The notes: a model not told the origin generated them from the letters alone. 32,195 nucleotides of DNA from an uncultured Chloroflexota bacterium (GCA_937120965.1 CAKZKA010000303.1:1-32195); one strand, 5' to 3'. Counted from the stretch's first letter, positions 22,820 to 31,799 are shown. Translations and numbers: made by a program.

Positions 22820-23668
22820 GGATGAACCGCTCGTCGCGTCTACCCGTTCCACCCCTGCATAGACGTTGAAGCGCGCGCCACGGATGAACCCGATCAGGGT
22901 CATTCCAAACTCGCGGGCCAGGTGCACCGCCAGGCTGCTCGGCGCCGAAACGGCGCACACAATCGGGATGCCCGCCACCAGGGCCTTCTGCACGATCTCG
23001 TAACTGGCCCGGCCACTCACCAGCAACACCCCGTTGGTCAGCGGCAGGCGCCCTTCGAGGAGCGCCCAGCCAATCAGTTTGTCCAGGGCATTGTGACGCC
23101 CGATGTCCTCGCGAGAGGCCAGCAACGCGCCCGCCGGGTCGAAGAGCGCAGCGGCGTGCAGCCCTCCCGTGCGGCTGAACAGCCCCTGGGCAGCATGGAG
23201 TTGCTGCGGCAGCGCTGTAATCACCTCAGGGCGGATCGAAGGCCCCGGGGCCAGTGGCGTACAGCCACGCCCCCGCAGCGTATCCAGCCCCGCGCGGCCA
23301 CATACCCCGCAGGCGCTCCCCACCGTGAAGTGCCGGGTGAAGGTTGCCAGATCGGGCACGTCATCCTGCCGCAACACTACCTGGACGATGTTGTAGCGTT
23401 GCTCGCCGTCTAGCCGGGGATCCACGCAGTAGGCGATCTGCGCGATAGCATGGCGATCGGCGATAAGCCCCTCGCTAAAGAGGAAGCCCGCAGCCAGTTC
23501 GAAGTCGTTGCCAGGCGTGCGCATGGTGATGGCCAGGCTGCGCTGCGCCCCTCCTGCGCGCACCCGAAACTCGAGCGGTTCTTCAACCGCCAGTTCGTCA
23601 CGGCGAGAGCGCCCGACGGCGTCTTCGAATGTCCAGACGATAGTTCGCTGAGCTCCGCGCCTGGTCAT
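22817..23668 (-). CDS. fdhD: FdhD, formate dehydrogenase accessory sulfurtransferase (CxxC type)
   Basis: The 283-residue classical FdhD has the sulfur-carrying loop GSACGVCGRAGLD with C120 and C123. It also has DIGRHNALDKLIG, LLVSGRASYEIVQKALVAGIP and the C-terminal GFIRGARFNVYAG. It should move sulfur from a cysteine desulfurase to the Mo/W-bisPGD cofactor. It lies downstream of the FdhF/YdeP-type oxidoreductase on the same strand, 304 bp apart, so it probably serves that enzyme. Identity with the operon FdhD is low by eye, so the two are old paralogs rather than a recent duplication. The stop codon lies in a spacer repeat end. Confidence 0.93.
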   Translation of the reverse strand: MTRRGAQRTIVWTFEDAVGRSRRDELAVEEPLEFRVRAGGAQRSLAITMRTPGNDFELAAGFLFSEGLIADRHAIAQIAYCVDPRLDGEQRYNIVQVVLRQDDVPDLATFTRHFTVGSACGVCGRAGLDTLRGRGCTPLAPGPSIRPEVITALPQQLHAAQGLFSRTGGLHAAALFDPAGALLASREDIGRHNALDKLIGWALLEGRLPLTNGVLLVSGRASYEIVQKALVAGIPIVCAVSAPSSLAVHLAREFGMTLIGFIRGARFNVYAGVERVDATSGSS

Positions 23669-23734
23669 GAACCTCCCCTCCCTGCGGCGGGAGATCTGCT
23701 CTCGCTGCCGCCGAGTTCCTCCTCAGTTATTGCC

Positions 23735-23890
23735 GTGATCATCGGCGTTGGCATGCTCGCTGGAGCGTTCATGGGTTGGGCCGTGGCCCTGGTGGTTAAT
23801 GAGCTGGTGGCGCCCCAGGTGCAGGAGGTTCTGAGGCGACGGCGCGACCGTGTGTATCCGGCCCCGTCTCAAACGAGGCCAGGATTTTGA
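23735..23890 (+). CDS. Possible small single-pass membrane protein
   Basis: In the gap between the second fdhD and the oxidoreductase gene, one plus-strand frame reads like protein. It has a hydrophobic segment VIIGVGMLAGAFMGWAVALVV, then NELVAPQVQEVLRRRRDR and a short tail ending at TGA 23888-23890. A GTG at 23735 gives 51 residues; an ATG at 23762 would cut into the membrane segment. The same frame is open upstream into DNA antisense to fdhD, and there is no good Shine-Dalgarno, so the start is not settled. It could be a gene remnant. I recognise no family. Confidence 0.35.
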   Translation: MIIGVGMLAGAFMGWAVALVVNELVAPQVQEVLRRRRDRVYPAPSQTRPGF

Positions 23891-23972
23891 TACCCTGGCA
23901 AGGTCACCCGCTTCCCGGGGTGAGTTCGTCAAATGGCGCCCTGGCCCGCTACGGCGAGCCGGGGCGCTCGAC

Positions 23973-26195
23973 TCATGCGCGTTCGACCCGTACCAGAGCG
24001 TTGTAATCAGGTATGCCGGCCTCAGGCGAGCAGGTGTCACGGCTGAGCAGATGATTGGCTTCGGGCCAGTGAACCTGGAGGTTGCCCGGGCGCAGGGGCG
24101 CCAGCAGCACCCGGCCCCGATACTCGCCGCGTTCATTCACCAGCCGCACGGCGTCGCCGTCGCGCAGCCCGAGGCGCGCAGCGTCAGCGGCGTTCATCAG
24201 CACTGCGTCGCGGGTCGCGCCGTTGAGCGCGTCACGCTGCTCGTGCACGATGGTGTTGAACTGCTTCCCCCGGCGGGTGCTCAGGCGGAACATGCCCTCC
24301 GGCACGACGGTGCGCGGCGGCGTCACGGGCGTAAACCGCGCCTTGCCGTCGGGCGTGGGAAAGCGCCAGCCTGCGCAGAGGCGCGGCCCGCCGTACTGAA
24401 ACTGGTCGCCCTGCCGGCGCAGATACTGAATGCCGTCGTAGAAGGGGATCACCCGGGCGATCTCTTCGCGGATCGCCGCCATCCCCCGGTAGCGCAGCCG
24501 GTGGGCCAGATCAGGGCGCACACGGGCGGCCAGATCGGCGAAGACCTCGGCCTCGCAGCGGGCCTGCGGCACACGCGGGCCAGGGATCTCCGGGCTGAAA
24601 ATTACCCGCCGCTCGGTGCTGGTTTCGGTAACGCCGCCGGGGATCTCGTAGCGCGTGGTTGCGGGGAGGAGCAGCACCGTATCGGCCGGCTCGATCAACA
24701 TCTGGCTGGAGAGCGCGATGTCCATGTGCACGCGCAGCGGAATGCGCTCCAGAGCCGCGCGGGTATGCTCCGGATCAGGCATCACCTCCACAAAGTTGCC
24801 GCCGGCAGCGAAGAGCACATCGAGTTCGCCCCGTGAGGCGGCCGCGAGCATCGCGGGGGTGGTCATACCCGGTTGGGTGGGCGGACGGAATCCCCACAGC
24901 GCCTCCAGGCGTCTGGCGGCGGCTTCGCTGATCGGCTCGCCGCCGGGGAACACCGTCGCGTAGGCGCCCATCTCCGCGCCACCCTGCACCCCCGAATGGC
25001 CGCGGATGGGCATCACGCCGCAGCCCGGGCGCCCGACGAAGCCTTTGCTCAGCGCCAGGTTGAGGATCGCTCGTACCCCGTCCTCGCCGTGCGCGTGCTG
25101 GGTCACCCCCATGCTCCAGACAAACACGGCCCGCTTTGCGTCGCGCACCAGTTCGGCCATCTGGCGCATCTCGGCCCGGCTTATGCCCGCCTCGGCCTCC
25201 AGCTCGTCCCAGTGTTGCTCGTCGAGACAGGCACGTAGCGCCGCAAAGCCGCTGGTGCAGCGGCGCACGAAGTCGGCGTCGTGCCACTCTTCGGCGAAGA
25301 TGTGTTTGAGTACGCCGTTGAGAAAGGCTACGTCGCCACCGGTATTGATGAGAAAGAAGGTCTCGGCCAGTTTTGTGCCGAAGAGCGCGCTGTCGCCGAT
25401 AGAAGGAATCCAGTAACGTTCCATCCCCGGCTCACGGTAGCTGTTCACGCAGACGATGCGCGCGCCGTTGCGCCGGGCATGGTAAAGGTATTTGGTGGCG
25501 ACGGGCTGGTTGTTGGCCACGTTCGAGCCAATGAACACGATCAGGTCGGTTTCCAGCCAGTCGCTGTAGGAACAGGTGGTAGCGCCTACGCCCAGGCTAC
25601 CCTTGAGCGCCACGGTGCTGGGCGCGTGGCAGAGCCGGGCGGCATTGTCAATCGAGTTCGTGCCCATAGCCCGCACGGCCTTCTGGGCCATGTAGTAGCT
25701 CTCGTTGGGCATTCCGCGACTGGTAAGGTAAAATCCCAGACGCTCGGGCGCGCTGCTGCGGATGTGCGCGGCCACCAGATCCAGCGCCGCGTCCCAGCTC
25801 AGCGGCTGGAAGCCGGCCTCGCCACGCCGGCGCACCAGCGGGCATGGCAGCCGGCCCAGGGCGCGCAGATCGCCGCTGGACGCGCCGGTGAGCGTTCCCA
25901 CGTCGGCCAGGAGCGAAGGGGCGAAGGGTGGCATGGTGTTGAGGCGCAGCAAGCGCAGGCGGATATTGCACAGATGCACCCCGCTCAAGGTCCAGTCGCT
26001 CAGGCCCGCCGTGCCAAGGGCGCAACCATCACAGACGCCCTGGCTGAGGATGCGCCAGGCGTAGGGCAACTGGTCGCGGTTCTCCACCAGCGCCTTCCAG
26101 ATCTCCAGGTAGTTGTTCGGGCGCTGCTCGCCCATGCCAAAAGGCTTCAGGCTGACCCAGAGAGACGGGTCCCAGCCGCGTCGCGTGTGGGCCAT
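23973..26195 (-). CDS. FdhF/YdeP-type molybdopterin oxidoreductase, putative formate dehydrogenase alpha-like
   Basis: The 740-residue cytosolic Mo/W-bisPGD enzyme has no Tat signal. The N-terminal GVCDGCALGTAGLSDWT...HLCNIRL block (53-80; C55, C58, C76) is the mark of the YdeP-like branch (TIGR01701 type). It lacks the regular C-x2-C-x3-C-x27-C spacing of FdhF. The metal ligand is C189 followed by H190 (AARLCHAPST). A C-terminal molybdopterin-binding domain (about 620-740) includes NTIVHEQRDALNGA and HWPEANHLL. The branch is often annotated as formate dehydrogenase but its substrate is rarely proven; E. coli YdeP is linked to acid resistance. I chose the ATG at 26195, preceded by AGGA; the longer frame upstream is repeat sequence. 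It probably works with the downstream CxxC FdhD. Confidence 0.88.
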   Translation of the reverse strand: MAHTRRGWDPSLWVSLKPFGMGEQRPNNYLEIWKALVENRDQLPYAWRILSQGVCDGCALGTAGLSDWTLSGVHLCNIRLRLLRLNTMPPFAPSLLADVGTLTGASSGDLRALGRLPCPLVRRRGEAGFQPLSWDAALDLVAAHIRSSAPERLGFYLTSRGMPNESYYMAQKAVRAMGTNSIDNAARLCHAPSTVALKGSLGVGATTCSYSDWLETDLIVFIGSNVANNQPVATKYLYHARRNGARIVCVNSYREPGMERYWIPSIGDSALFGTKLAETFFLINTGGDVAFLNGVLKHIFAEEWHDADFVRRCTSGFAALRACLDEQHWDELEAEAGISRAEMRQMAELVRDAKRAVFVWSMGVTQHAHGEDGVRAILNLALSKGFVGRPGCGVMPIRGHSGVQGGAEMGAYATVFPGGEPISEAAARRLEALWGFRPPTQPGMTTPAMLAAASRGELDVLFAAGGNFVEVMPDPEHTRAALERIPLRVHMDIALSSQMLIEPADTVLLLPATTRYEIPGGVTETSTERRVIFSPEIPGPRVPQARCEAEVFADLAARVRPDLAHRLRYRGMAAIREEIARVIPFYDGIQYLRRQGDQFQYGGPRLCAGWRFPTPDGKARFTPVTPPRTVVPEGMFRLSTRRGKQFNTIVHEQRDALNGATRDAVLMNAADAARLGLRDGDAVRLVNERGEYRGRVLLAPLRPGNLQVHWPEANHLLSRDTCSPEAGIPDYNALVRVERA

Positions 26196-26205
26196 GGGTA
26201 GTCCT

Positions 26206-26345
26206 TTTTTCCTGAGGTGAACACGTGGGGCAACCCGGTTGCCCCACGCCCATTCCGATGGGCAGGGTCTGGCCCTCTGGCGCGCAGCCGGGCAGTGCCG
26301 GGTAATGGCGCTGCCCGGCGCCCTGCCCGGTGAGAGGGCGCGGGA
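26206..26345. repeat. Compensated palindrome and nested hairpins upstream of the oxidoreductase gene
   Basis: The boundary motif in reverse (CCTGAGGTGAACACG, 26211-26225) leads into CGTGGGG...CCCCACG (26224-26248), whose core GGGGCAACCCGGTTGCCCC has a paired change in both arms relative to consensus. Further hairpins follow (CCGGGCAG...CTGCCCGG). No gene is seen. Confidence 0.75.
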
Positions 26346-26387
26346 AGACCCGACCTCCTGCAAACACCCTGTCGCATTCATTGGAGC

Positions 26388-26401
26388 TATGCTGTAGCAT
26401 A
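26388..26401. promoter_or_regulatory. Perfect 14-bp palindrome TATGCTGTAGCATA
   Basis: TATGCT-GT-AGCATA lies about 190 bp upstream of the oxidoreductase start on the minus strand. It could be an operator, or its TATGCT half a -10 element; I see no matching -35. A second small dyad CCACAGGTGG follows at 26403-26412. Confidence 0.35.
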
Positions 26402-26435
26402 CCACAGGTGGTGCGAGGCTGCACCCGAACGGTAC

Positions 26436-26648
26436 GTGTTCACATGTGGGGTAATACCACTTACCGTTGATGATGCCGCATTGCTTGAAGTGGTTTCAGG
26501 GGTTGTGCTGCCCGGCGTGGCAATCTACAATCCAAAATCCAAAATCTAAAATGGTATAAGGCGTCACCCCGGGTGCGCGGGCGTCCCGCCCGCAATGGCC
26601 TGGATGCGGGCAAGATGCCCGCGCGCCCAGGAGAAGTGTGAACACGGA
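26436..26648. repeat. Composite repeat: nested-hairpin element containing the heptamer module
   Basis: GTGTTCACATGTGGGGTAA (26436-26454) and GGCGTCACCCCGGGTGCGCG through GATGCCCGCGC...GAACACG (26560-26648) match, in inverse orientation, one continuous element at about 31665-31772. Here they are separated by 105 bp (26455-26559) that hold the second copy of the AT-rich heptamer module (26483-26559). The outer element forms strong hairpins (GCGGGCGTCCCGCCCGC, GCGGGCAAGATGCCCGC). Confidence 0.8.
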
Positions 26649-26667
26649 CACCCGAACAGTGTATAAT
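26639..26667 (+). promoter_or_regulatory. Promoter candidate for gnd
   Basis: TGAACA (26639-26644), a 17-bp spacer and a perfect TATAAT (26662-26667). It overlaps the right end of the composite repeat (GTGTGAACACG), which supplies the -35. The transcript would have a leader of about 180 nt made largely of spacer repeats, including a two-hairpin module at 26750-26830. Confidence 0.6.
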
Positions 26668-26854
26668 GCCCTGCTGTGAAGATCGGGGAAACCGGGCTTC
26701 CCCACCTGTGGTGAGCTTGCCGAACCACGACCCTGCCCGGGGGAGGACCTGGGAGGGCTGCGCCCTCTCAAAAACAAACCTGTTTTCCCCTTGTCAATGT
26801 GCGGCGCAGCCGCATGGGCATCTGGCGCGGGTAACACATCATTCAGGAGCACAT

Positions 26855-27757
26855 ATGGAACTCGGCTTGATCGGCCTGGGCCGGATGGGGGCAAACATGG
26901 CCATCCGGCTGCTGCGGGGCGGCCACCGCGTGGTGGTCTACAACCGCACTTTCGAGAAGGCGCGCGAGCTAGCAGATGCCCACGGCGCCGTGGCGGCGCC
27001 CACCCTGGAGGAGCTGGTTCAGGCCCTGCCCGCGCCCCGGGTCGTCTGGTTGATGCTGCCGGCCGGGAGCGCCACCGACGAGTATATTGACCGGCTCATC
27101 CCGCTGCTGCAACCCGGTGATATACTGATCGACGGCGCCAATAACAACTACCGCGCCAGCATCGCCCACGCCGCGCAACTGGCGGCCCACGGCATTCGCT
27201 TCCTCGATGCCGGCGTCAGTGGCGGCATCTGGGGCCTGGAACTGGGCTACTGCACCATGGTCGGCGGCGACCCCGACACCTTCGCCTATATCGAACCGGT
27301 GTTGAGGACCCTCGCCCCACCCGATGGCTATATGCTCTGCGGGCCCCATGGCGCCGGCCATTTCGTCAAGATGATCCACAACGGCATCGAGTACGGCATG
27401 ATGCAGGCCTACGCCGAGGGTTTCGAGATCCTCCGCCAGTCGCGCTACGATTTTGACCTGCAACGTATCAGCCACCTGTGGAACCAGGGCAGCGTGGTGC
27501 GCTCGTGGCTCCTGGAACTGGCCGAACGGGCCTTCGCCCGGGACCCCGGTCTGGATACCATTCGCGGCTATGTGGAAGATAGCGGCGAAGGCCGCTGGAC
27601 GGTCCAGGAGGCGATTGACCTGGATGTGCCGGCGCCGATCATCACCCTGTCGCTCCAGATGCGCTTCCGCTCGCGCCAGGAGGACAGCTTCAGCGCCAGG
27701 GTGCTCGCAGCCCTGCGTCAACAGTTTGGCGGGCATGCGGTAAAGACGCAGGAATGA
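26855..27757 (+). CDS. gnd: 6-phosphogluconate dehydrogenase, decarboxylating, short form
   Basis: The 300-residue cytosolic enzyme oxidatively decarboxylates 6-phosphogluconate to ribulose 5-phosphate. The Rossmann motif is GLGRMGANM (6-14) with NRT after strand 2, substrate loop GVSGGIWGLELG, and catalytic K172 and N176 in GHFVKMIHNGIEYG. The protein is of the short (about 300 residues) GndA/YqeC-like type rather than the 470-residue E. coli form. The ATG at 26855 has CAGGAG 7 bp upstream; in-frame sequence upstream is repeat-derived. It lies upstream of zwf and opcA in the same direction, completing most of the oxidative pentose phosphate pathway. No phosphogluconolactonase gene is in the window. 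Confidence 0.93.
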   Translation: MELGLIGLGRMGANMAIRLLRGGHRVVVYNRTFEKARELADAHGAVAAPTLEELVQALPAPRVVWLMLPAGSATDEYIDRLIPLLQPGDILIDGANNNYRASIAHAAQLAAHGIRFLDAGVSGGIWGLELGYCTMVGGDPDTFAYIEPVLRTLAPPDGYMLCGPHGAGHFVKMIHNGIEYGMMQAYAEGFEILRQSRYDFDLQRISHLWNQGSVVRSWLLELAERAFARDPGLDTIRGYVEDSGEGRWTVQEAIDLDVPAPIITLSLQMRFRSRQEDSFSARVLAALRQQFGGHAVKTQE

Positions 27758-27769
27758 AACAGGATTGTT

Positions 27770-28400
27770 CTCGGAGGGCGCAGCCCTCCCACGCCCTCCC
27801 GCGGGCGGGCTATGTTCACGTTAGACGGTCATGCGCATGGCGCACAACGCCAGAATGAACATAGTATTGTTCCTGGGAGGGCTGCGCCCTCCCAAACCCT
27901 CCCCGCGGGCGGGTTGGTTCCTGGGAGGGGGCAGGGGCGCGGCGCCGCCGCGCCCCTACGCCCAAAACCTCCCGCGGGCGGGCTATGTTCACGTTAGACG
28001 GTCATGCGCATGGCGCACAACGCCGCGATGACCATGGGGTATCTCTGGAAGGGCCGCCCCCTCCCTGGCCCTCCCCCGCTGGGGGAGGGAACCGGGCGCC
28101 TCCCCACAGGGAGGGGGAATGGGAAACCCGGTTTCCCCATATGTTCACCTCAGGCCCCATGCGCGGGGCGCACAACACCGTGAATGGGGTATCTTTGCGA
28201 GGGCCGCCCCCTCCCTGGCCCTCCCCCGCTGGGGGAGGGAACCGGGCGCCTCCCCGCAGGGAGGGGGGTGGGGAAACCCGGTTTCCCCATTTCTCAACCA
28301 CTGGTGGGAGCGGCTGGCGCCTCCACAGGCAGGGGTGCGGTTCGACAGGCTCACCGCAGGTGGGGAAACCCGGCTTCCCCATATGTTCACCTCAGAGCAC
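27770..28400. repeat. Dense spacer repeat block between gnd and zwf
   Basis: No gene is seen. Two near-identical segments end in CTATGTTCACGTTAGACGGTCATGCGCATGGCGCACAACGCC (about 27808-27852 and 27980-28024). Two more carry GGGCCGCCCCCTCCCTGGCC plus CTGGGGGAGGGAACCGGGCG (about 28050-28115 and 28200-28262). Palindromes lie at about 28119-28137, 28270-28288 (perfect) and 28362-28380. Boundary motifs TATGTTCACCTCAG lie at 28140-28153 and 28382-28395, the last 9 bp before the zwf start codon. The hairpin GGGGCGCGGCGCCGCCGCGCCCC sits near 27933. Confidence 0.85.
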
Positions 28401-28404
28401 CGCA

Positions 28405-29940
28405 ATGAATGACGGCGTCGCCACCCCTCTCGAGAACCCGCTACGGGCAGGTCTGCGGCTCTGGCGCACGCCGGAACCATGTACGGTGGTCATTTTTGGC
28501 GCCAGCGGCGACCTGACCAGTCGCAAGCTGGTGCCGGCGCTCTACAACCTGGCCCGCGAGCGCCGCCTGCCGGGGGGCTTCTCCGTGGTGGGCTTCGCCC
28601 GCCGCGCGTGGGACGACGCGACCTTTCGCCAGGTGTTGCTCGAGGGGGTGAACGCGAACTCGCGCGCACGCCCGGTCGAGGAGGCCCTCTGGGCCAGCTT
28701 CGCTGAGGGCATTTTCTACCACCGGGCCAGTTTTGATGATCCCGCAGGCTACGCGCGGCTCGCCGCGCGTCTGGCCGCCATTGACGCCACACGCGACACC
28801 GGCGGCAACCGCGTCTTCTACCTTGCCACGCCGCCCGAAGCCTACCCGGAGATTATCGCCCAGCTCGGCGCCCACGGCCTCAATCGCTCGCCCGAAGGCG
28901 GCTGGACGCGGATCATCATCGAAAAGCCCTTCGGACGCGACCTGGAAAGCGCCCGTGACCTCAACCGGCAGGTCCTCGCCGTCTTCGATGAAGGCCAGGT
29001 GTATCGTATTGACCACTACCTCGGCAAAGAGACGGTCCAGAACCTGCTGGTCTTCCGCTTCGCCAACGGGATCTTCGAGCCGATCTGGAATCGGCGTTAT
29101 GTAGACCATGTGCAGATCACTGTGGCCGAGAGCCTGGGGGTGGAAGACCGCGGCGGCTACTACGACCGCGCCGGCGCCCTGCGCGATATGATCCAGAACC
29201 ACCTCACACAGTTGCTCACCCTGACAGCGATGGAGCCGCCGGTGGCCTACGATGCCGATGCAGTGCGCGACGAGAAGGTCAAGGTGCTGCGCGCGATCCA
29301 GCCGATCGCTTCCGAAGCGACTGTGCGTGGTCAGTACGGCCCCGGCAGCGTCAGCGGGCGCCCCGTGCGCGGTTACCGCGACGAGCGCGGCGTGGCCCCA
29401 GACTCGCAGACCGAGACCTACGTGGCGTTGAAGCTGTTCGTCGAGAACTGGCGCTGGGCCGGGGTGCCGTTCTACCTGCGCAGCGGCAAGGCCCTGCCCC
29501 GCCGGGTGAGCGAGATCGCGGTGCAGTTTCGCCGCGTGCCGACGCTGCTCTTCGCCAGCACGCCCGTGAACGATATCGAACCGAACGTCCTGGCGATCCG
29601 TATCCAGCCTGACGAGGGCATTACGCTGAAGTTCAGCTCCAAGGTGCCCGGCCAGGCCCAGATCCGCCCGGTGACGATGGATTTTCGCTACGGCACGTCG
29701 TTTGGGGTCGCCTCACCCGAGGCCTACGAGCGGCTCTTGCTCGATTGCATGCTCGGCGACAGCACGCTCTTCACGCGGCGCGATGAGGTCGAGGCGAGCT
29801 GGGCGCTCCTCACGCCCATTCTGGAGAGCTGGGCCGCCGGCCCGGCGCAGGCGTTCCCCAACTACGAGGCCGGCACCTGGGGCCCCGCCGCCGCCGATGC
29901 GTTTATCGCCCGCGATGGCCGCGCCTGGCGCAGACTATGA
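28405..29940 (+). CDS. zwf: Glucose-6-phosphate dehydrogenase
   Basis: The 511-residue enzyme makes 6-phosphogluconolactone and NADPH from glucose 6-phosphate. It shows the nucleotide-binding [10 protein letters not shown] (32-41), EKPFGRD (173-179) and the active-site RIDHYLGKE (201-209) with H204 as substrate contact and K208 in the signature. Length is usual for Zwf (about 490-510). The ATG at 28405 follows the boundary motif of the spacer repeat at 9 bp, with only a weak Shine-Dalgarno (CAGAG); the open frame upstream is repeat sequence. The stop overlaps the opcA start (ATGA), so the two are translationally coupled. Confidence 0.96.
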   Translation: MNDGVATPLENPLRAGLRLWRTPEPCTVVIFGASGDLTSRKLVPALYNLARERRLPGGFSVVGFARRAWDDATFRQVLLEGVNANSRARPVEEALWASFAEGIFYHRASFDDPAGYARLAARLAAIDATRDTGGNRVFYLATPPEAYPEIIAQLGAHGLNRSPEGGWTRIIIEKPFGRDLESARDLNRQVLAVFDEGQVYRIDHYLGKETVQNLLVFRFANGIFEPIWNRRYVDHVQITVAESLGVEDRGGYYDRAGALRDMIQNHLTQLLTLTAMEPPVAYDADAVRDEKVKVLRAIQPIASEATVRGQYGPGSVSGRPVRGYRDERGVAPDSQTETYVALKLFVENWRWAGVPFYLRSGKALPRRVSEIAVQFRRVPTLLFASTPVNDIEPNVLAIRIQPDEGITLKFSSKVPGQAQIRPVTMDFRYGTSFGVASPEAYERLLLDCMLGDSTLFTRRDEVEASWALLTPILESWAAGPAQAFPNYEAGTWGPAAADAFIARDGRAWRRL

Positions 29941-31124
29941 GTACGCTTCCCTTTGTTGATAGCGCCACAATTGAGGGCGAGTTGCAGCGACTCTGGCAGG
30001 AGACCGCCGAGACGGCGACGGGCGGCCAGGCGGTAACCCGCGCGCTGACCCTGAACCTGATTGCCCGCGCCACCGACCCGGCCATGGCCGAGCGGATAAG
30101 CGCCGTTGTGCGCGACCTGGTGGCAAGCCACCCCAACCGCACCCTGCTGGCGATCTGCCGCCCCGAGGACGGACCACCGCGGATTGACGCCTGGGTGCAG
30201 GCCAACTGCCTGCTGAGCGCCCCCGGCGTGCCCCAGGTCTGCGGTGAGCAGATCAGCATTGACGCCCACGGCGCAGTCACGGCGCAGATCGCCTCGCTGA
30301 TCCTGGCCCTGCTGGCGCCCGACCTGCCGGTGGTCCTCTGGCTGCCTGGCCCGGCGCCCTTCGACGACCCGCTGCTCCCCCGCCTGCTCGGAGTGATCGA
30401 CCGGCTGATCATCGACTCCCGTGACCTGAGCAATCCCGTGCGCGACCTGGGGCGCATGGCCGCTTTCGACCGTGACCCGGGAACCCCGTCGGGCGCGGCG
30501 CGCCGGGCCGCTTTGAGCGACCTGGGCTGGGCGGCGCTCACCCCCTGGCGCGAACTCATCGCCCAGTTCTTCGACACGCGCCCATTGCTGCCGCACCTGC
30601 GTCGGCTCGACCAGGTGGACATCGGCTACGTGCCCGTTGATGGCCGCCCCGATCCCCTCCCGGGCCTGCTGGTAGCCGGCTGGCTCGCCGCCTGTCTCGA
30701 CTGGACGCCGCTGGAGGACGCGGTGAGCATCGAAGGCGCGGCGCTTCGCCTGCACCTGCGCCGCCCGGCCGTGGGCGTCGGCCCGCGGGCCATTCGCCTG
30801 GTAACGATCATTATCACGCCGGTCACCCCTGCTGCCGACGCCGCGCCGGGCCTGGCCACGTTGCGCCTGCGCGCCCTCGACGGCGTGGCCGCCGATTTTC
30901 AGGTGCAGCGCGCCGATGAGCAGGGGCACATCCTCACCAGCGCAGAGGTGGCCGGTCACCCCCCGGTGCGCCGGCTGACCCGCTGTGTCGCGCCATCACT
31001 GGCCGACCTGCTCGCCGCCGAGCTGCGGCTCCTGAGCCGCGACGCCATGTTCAGCGCCGCGCTCCAGACGGCAGCGCTCTTCGCCGCGCAGATCGAGCGT
31101 CTGGGGGAAGCTATCGAACCGTAG
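29937..31124 (+). CDS. opcA: Glucose-6-phosphate dehydrogenase assembly protein OpcA
   Basis: The 395-residue product fits OpcA, first known from cyanobacteria, which binds Zwf, promotes its oligomerisation and activates it, including redox control there. The N-terminal domain (about 1-160) has [14 protein letters not shown] and [12 protein letters not shown]-like strands ([14 protein letters not shown] at about 128-141). The middle (about 150-240) holds DSRDLSNP and [19 protein letters not shown], the most conserved OpcA block. The last 130 residues form the second domain. It starts inside the zwf stop codon, the usual zwf-opcA arrangement of cyanobacteria, Actinobacteria and Chloroflexota. 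A repeat hairpin follows 8 bp after the stop. Confidence 0.93.
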   Translation: MSTLPFVDSATIEGELQRLWQETAETATGGQAVTRALTLNLIARATDPAMAERISAVVRDLVASHPNRTLLAICRPEDGPPRIDAWVQANCLLSAPGVPQVCGEQISIDAHGAVTAQIASLILALLAPDLPVVLWLPGPAPFDDPLLPRLLGVIDRLIIDSRDLSNPVRDLGRMAAFDRDPGTPSGAARRAALSDLGWAALTPWRELIAQFFDTRPLLPHLRRLDQVDIGYVPVDGRPDPLPGLLVAGWLAACLDWTPLEDAVSIEGAALRLHLRRPAVGVGPRAIRLVTIIITPVTPAADAAPGLATLRLRALDGVAADFQVQRADEQGHILTSAEVAGHPPVRRLTRCVAPSLADLLAAELRLLSRDAMFSAALQTAALFAAQIERLGEAIEP

Positions 31125-31129
31125 GCTAA

Positions 31130-31232
31130 ACAAGGGGAAAGCAGATTTCCCCATACCCCTTCCCGCAGAGGATGGCAAGCCCTCCTCGCGGGAAGGGTTT
31201 GGAGGGCAAAGCCCTCCCAGGAACGTCCTGCC
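31130..31232. repeat. Degenerate palindrome and hairpins after opcA
   Basis: GGGGAAAGCAGATTTCCCC (about 31132-31150) is a decayed palindrome copy, followed by a hairpin (GGGAAGGGTTTGGAGGGCAAAGCCCTCCC region, about 31190-31219) that could end opcA transcription. Confidence 0.55.
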
Positions 31233-31270
31233 ATTGAACATCGCGCGCGATACGCCCACAGGCACAACCC

Positions 31271-31645
31271 ATGCTTGACACCAGTCTGCTCGCCGCCGGC
31301 ACCTTCCCCTACGTCTTTCTGCTCGTCTCGATCGTCATTGATGGACTGATGCTCTTTCAAACCAGGTGGGCAAACCTCCGCGGCAGTTTTCGCGACTCAC
31401 TGATCGCGAATCTGATCTCCGCAGTGGTGCTGGTGCTGCTCAGCCAGTTGATCCTCAGCGTTCCGAACATCTTCCTGGCCTTGCTGCTGGCGCTGCTGAT
31501 TGCCTGGATCGTCGAGGGCTTCGTGCTGGTGCTGCTGCGACACACCACCTTTTCGCGCGGTTACCTGGCGGCGCTGCTGGCGAATTTTTCGGCGTTTATT
31601 TTTGCCTATGCGTATGTGTTGACCTTCGCGCTTACTCCGTTCTAG
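31271..31645 (+). CDS. Hypothetical integral membrane protein
   Basis: I do not recognise the family of this 124-residue protein. It is almost wholly hydrophobic, with four likely membrane segments: about 12-30, 43-64, 66-89 and 96-120. A short basic/polar loop (RWANLRGSFRDS, about 32-43) lies after the first and RHTTFSRG (about 90-97) before the last. Positive charges in these loops suggest they face the cytoplasm. It follows opcA by 146 bp in the same direction but is separated by a hairpin, so cotranscription is uncertain. Codon use agrees with the other genes. Confidence 0.7.
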   Translation: MLDTSLLAAGTFPYVFLLVSIVIDGLMLFQTRWANLRGSFRDSLIANLISAVVLVLLSQLILSVPNIFLALLLALLIAWIVEGFVLVLLRHTTFSRGYLAALLANFSAFIFAYAYVLTFALTPF

Positions 31646-31664
31646 GGCATGGTCCCTGCGAGGT

Positions 31665-31772
31665 ACGTGTTCTCACCTCTCCTCGGTGCGCGGGCATCTT
31701 GCCCGTATCCAGGCCATTGCGGGCGGGACGCCCGCGCACCCGGGGTGACGCCTTACCCCACATGTGAACACT
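31665..31772. repeat. Nested-hairpin element without the heptamer insert (inverse copy)
   Basis: This is the reverse complement of the outer parts of 26436-26648, about 90% identical by eye. At the junction CGCCTTACCCCACATGTG (near 31750-31767) the 105-bp heptamer-bearing segment found in the other copy is absent. Internal hairpins: GCGGGCATCTTGCCCGT and GCGGGCGGGACGCCCGC. Confidence 0.8.
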
Positions 31773-31799
31773 TACCCCTGCGAGGGCTGCGTCTCCCAA

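Noticed and set aside
27985-28404. N-terminal extension of glucose-6-phosphate dehydrogenase by 140 codons
   Set aside because: The extension is translated spacer repeat (GNPVSP-type peptides in all frames) and Zwf begins normally at 28405.
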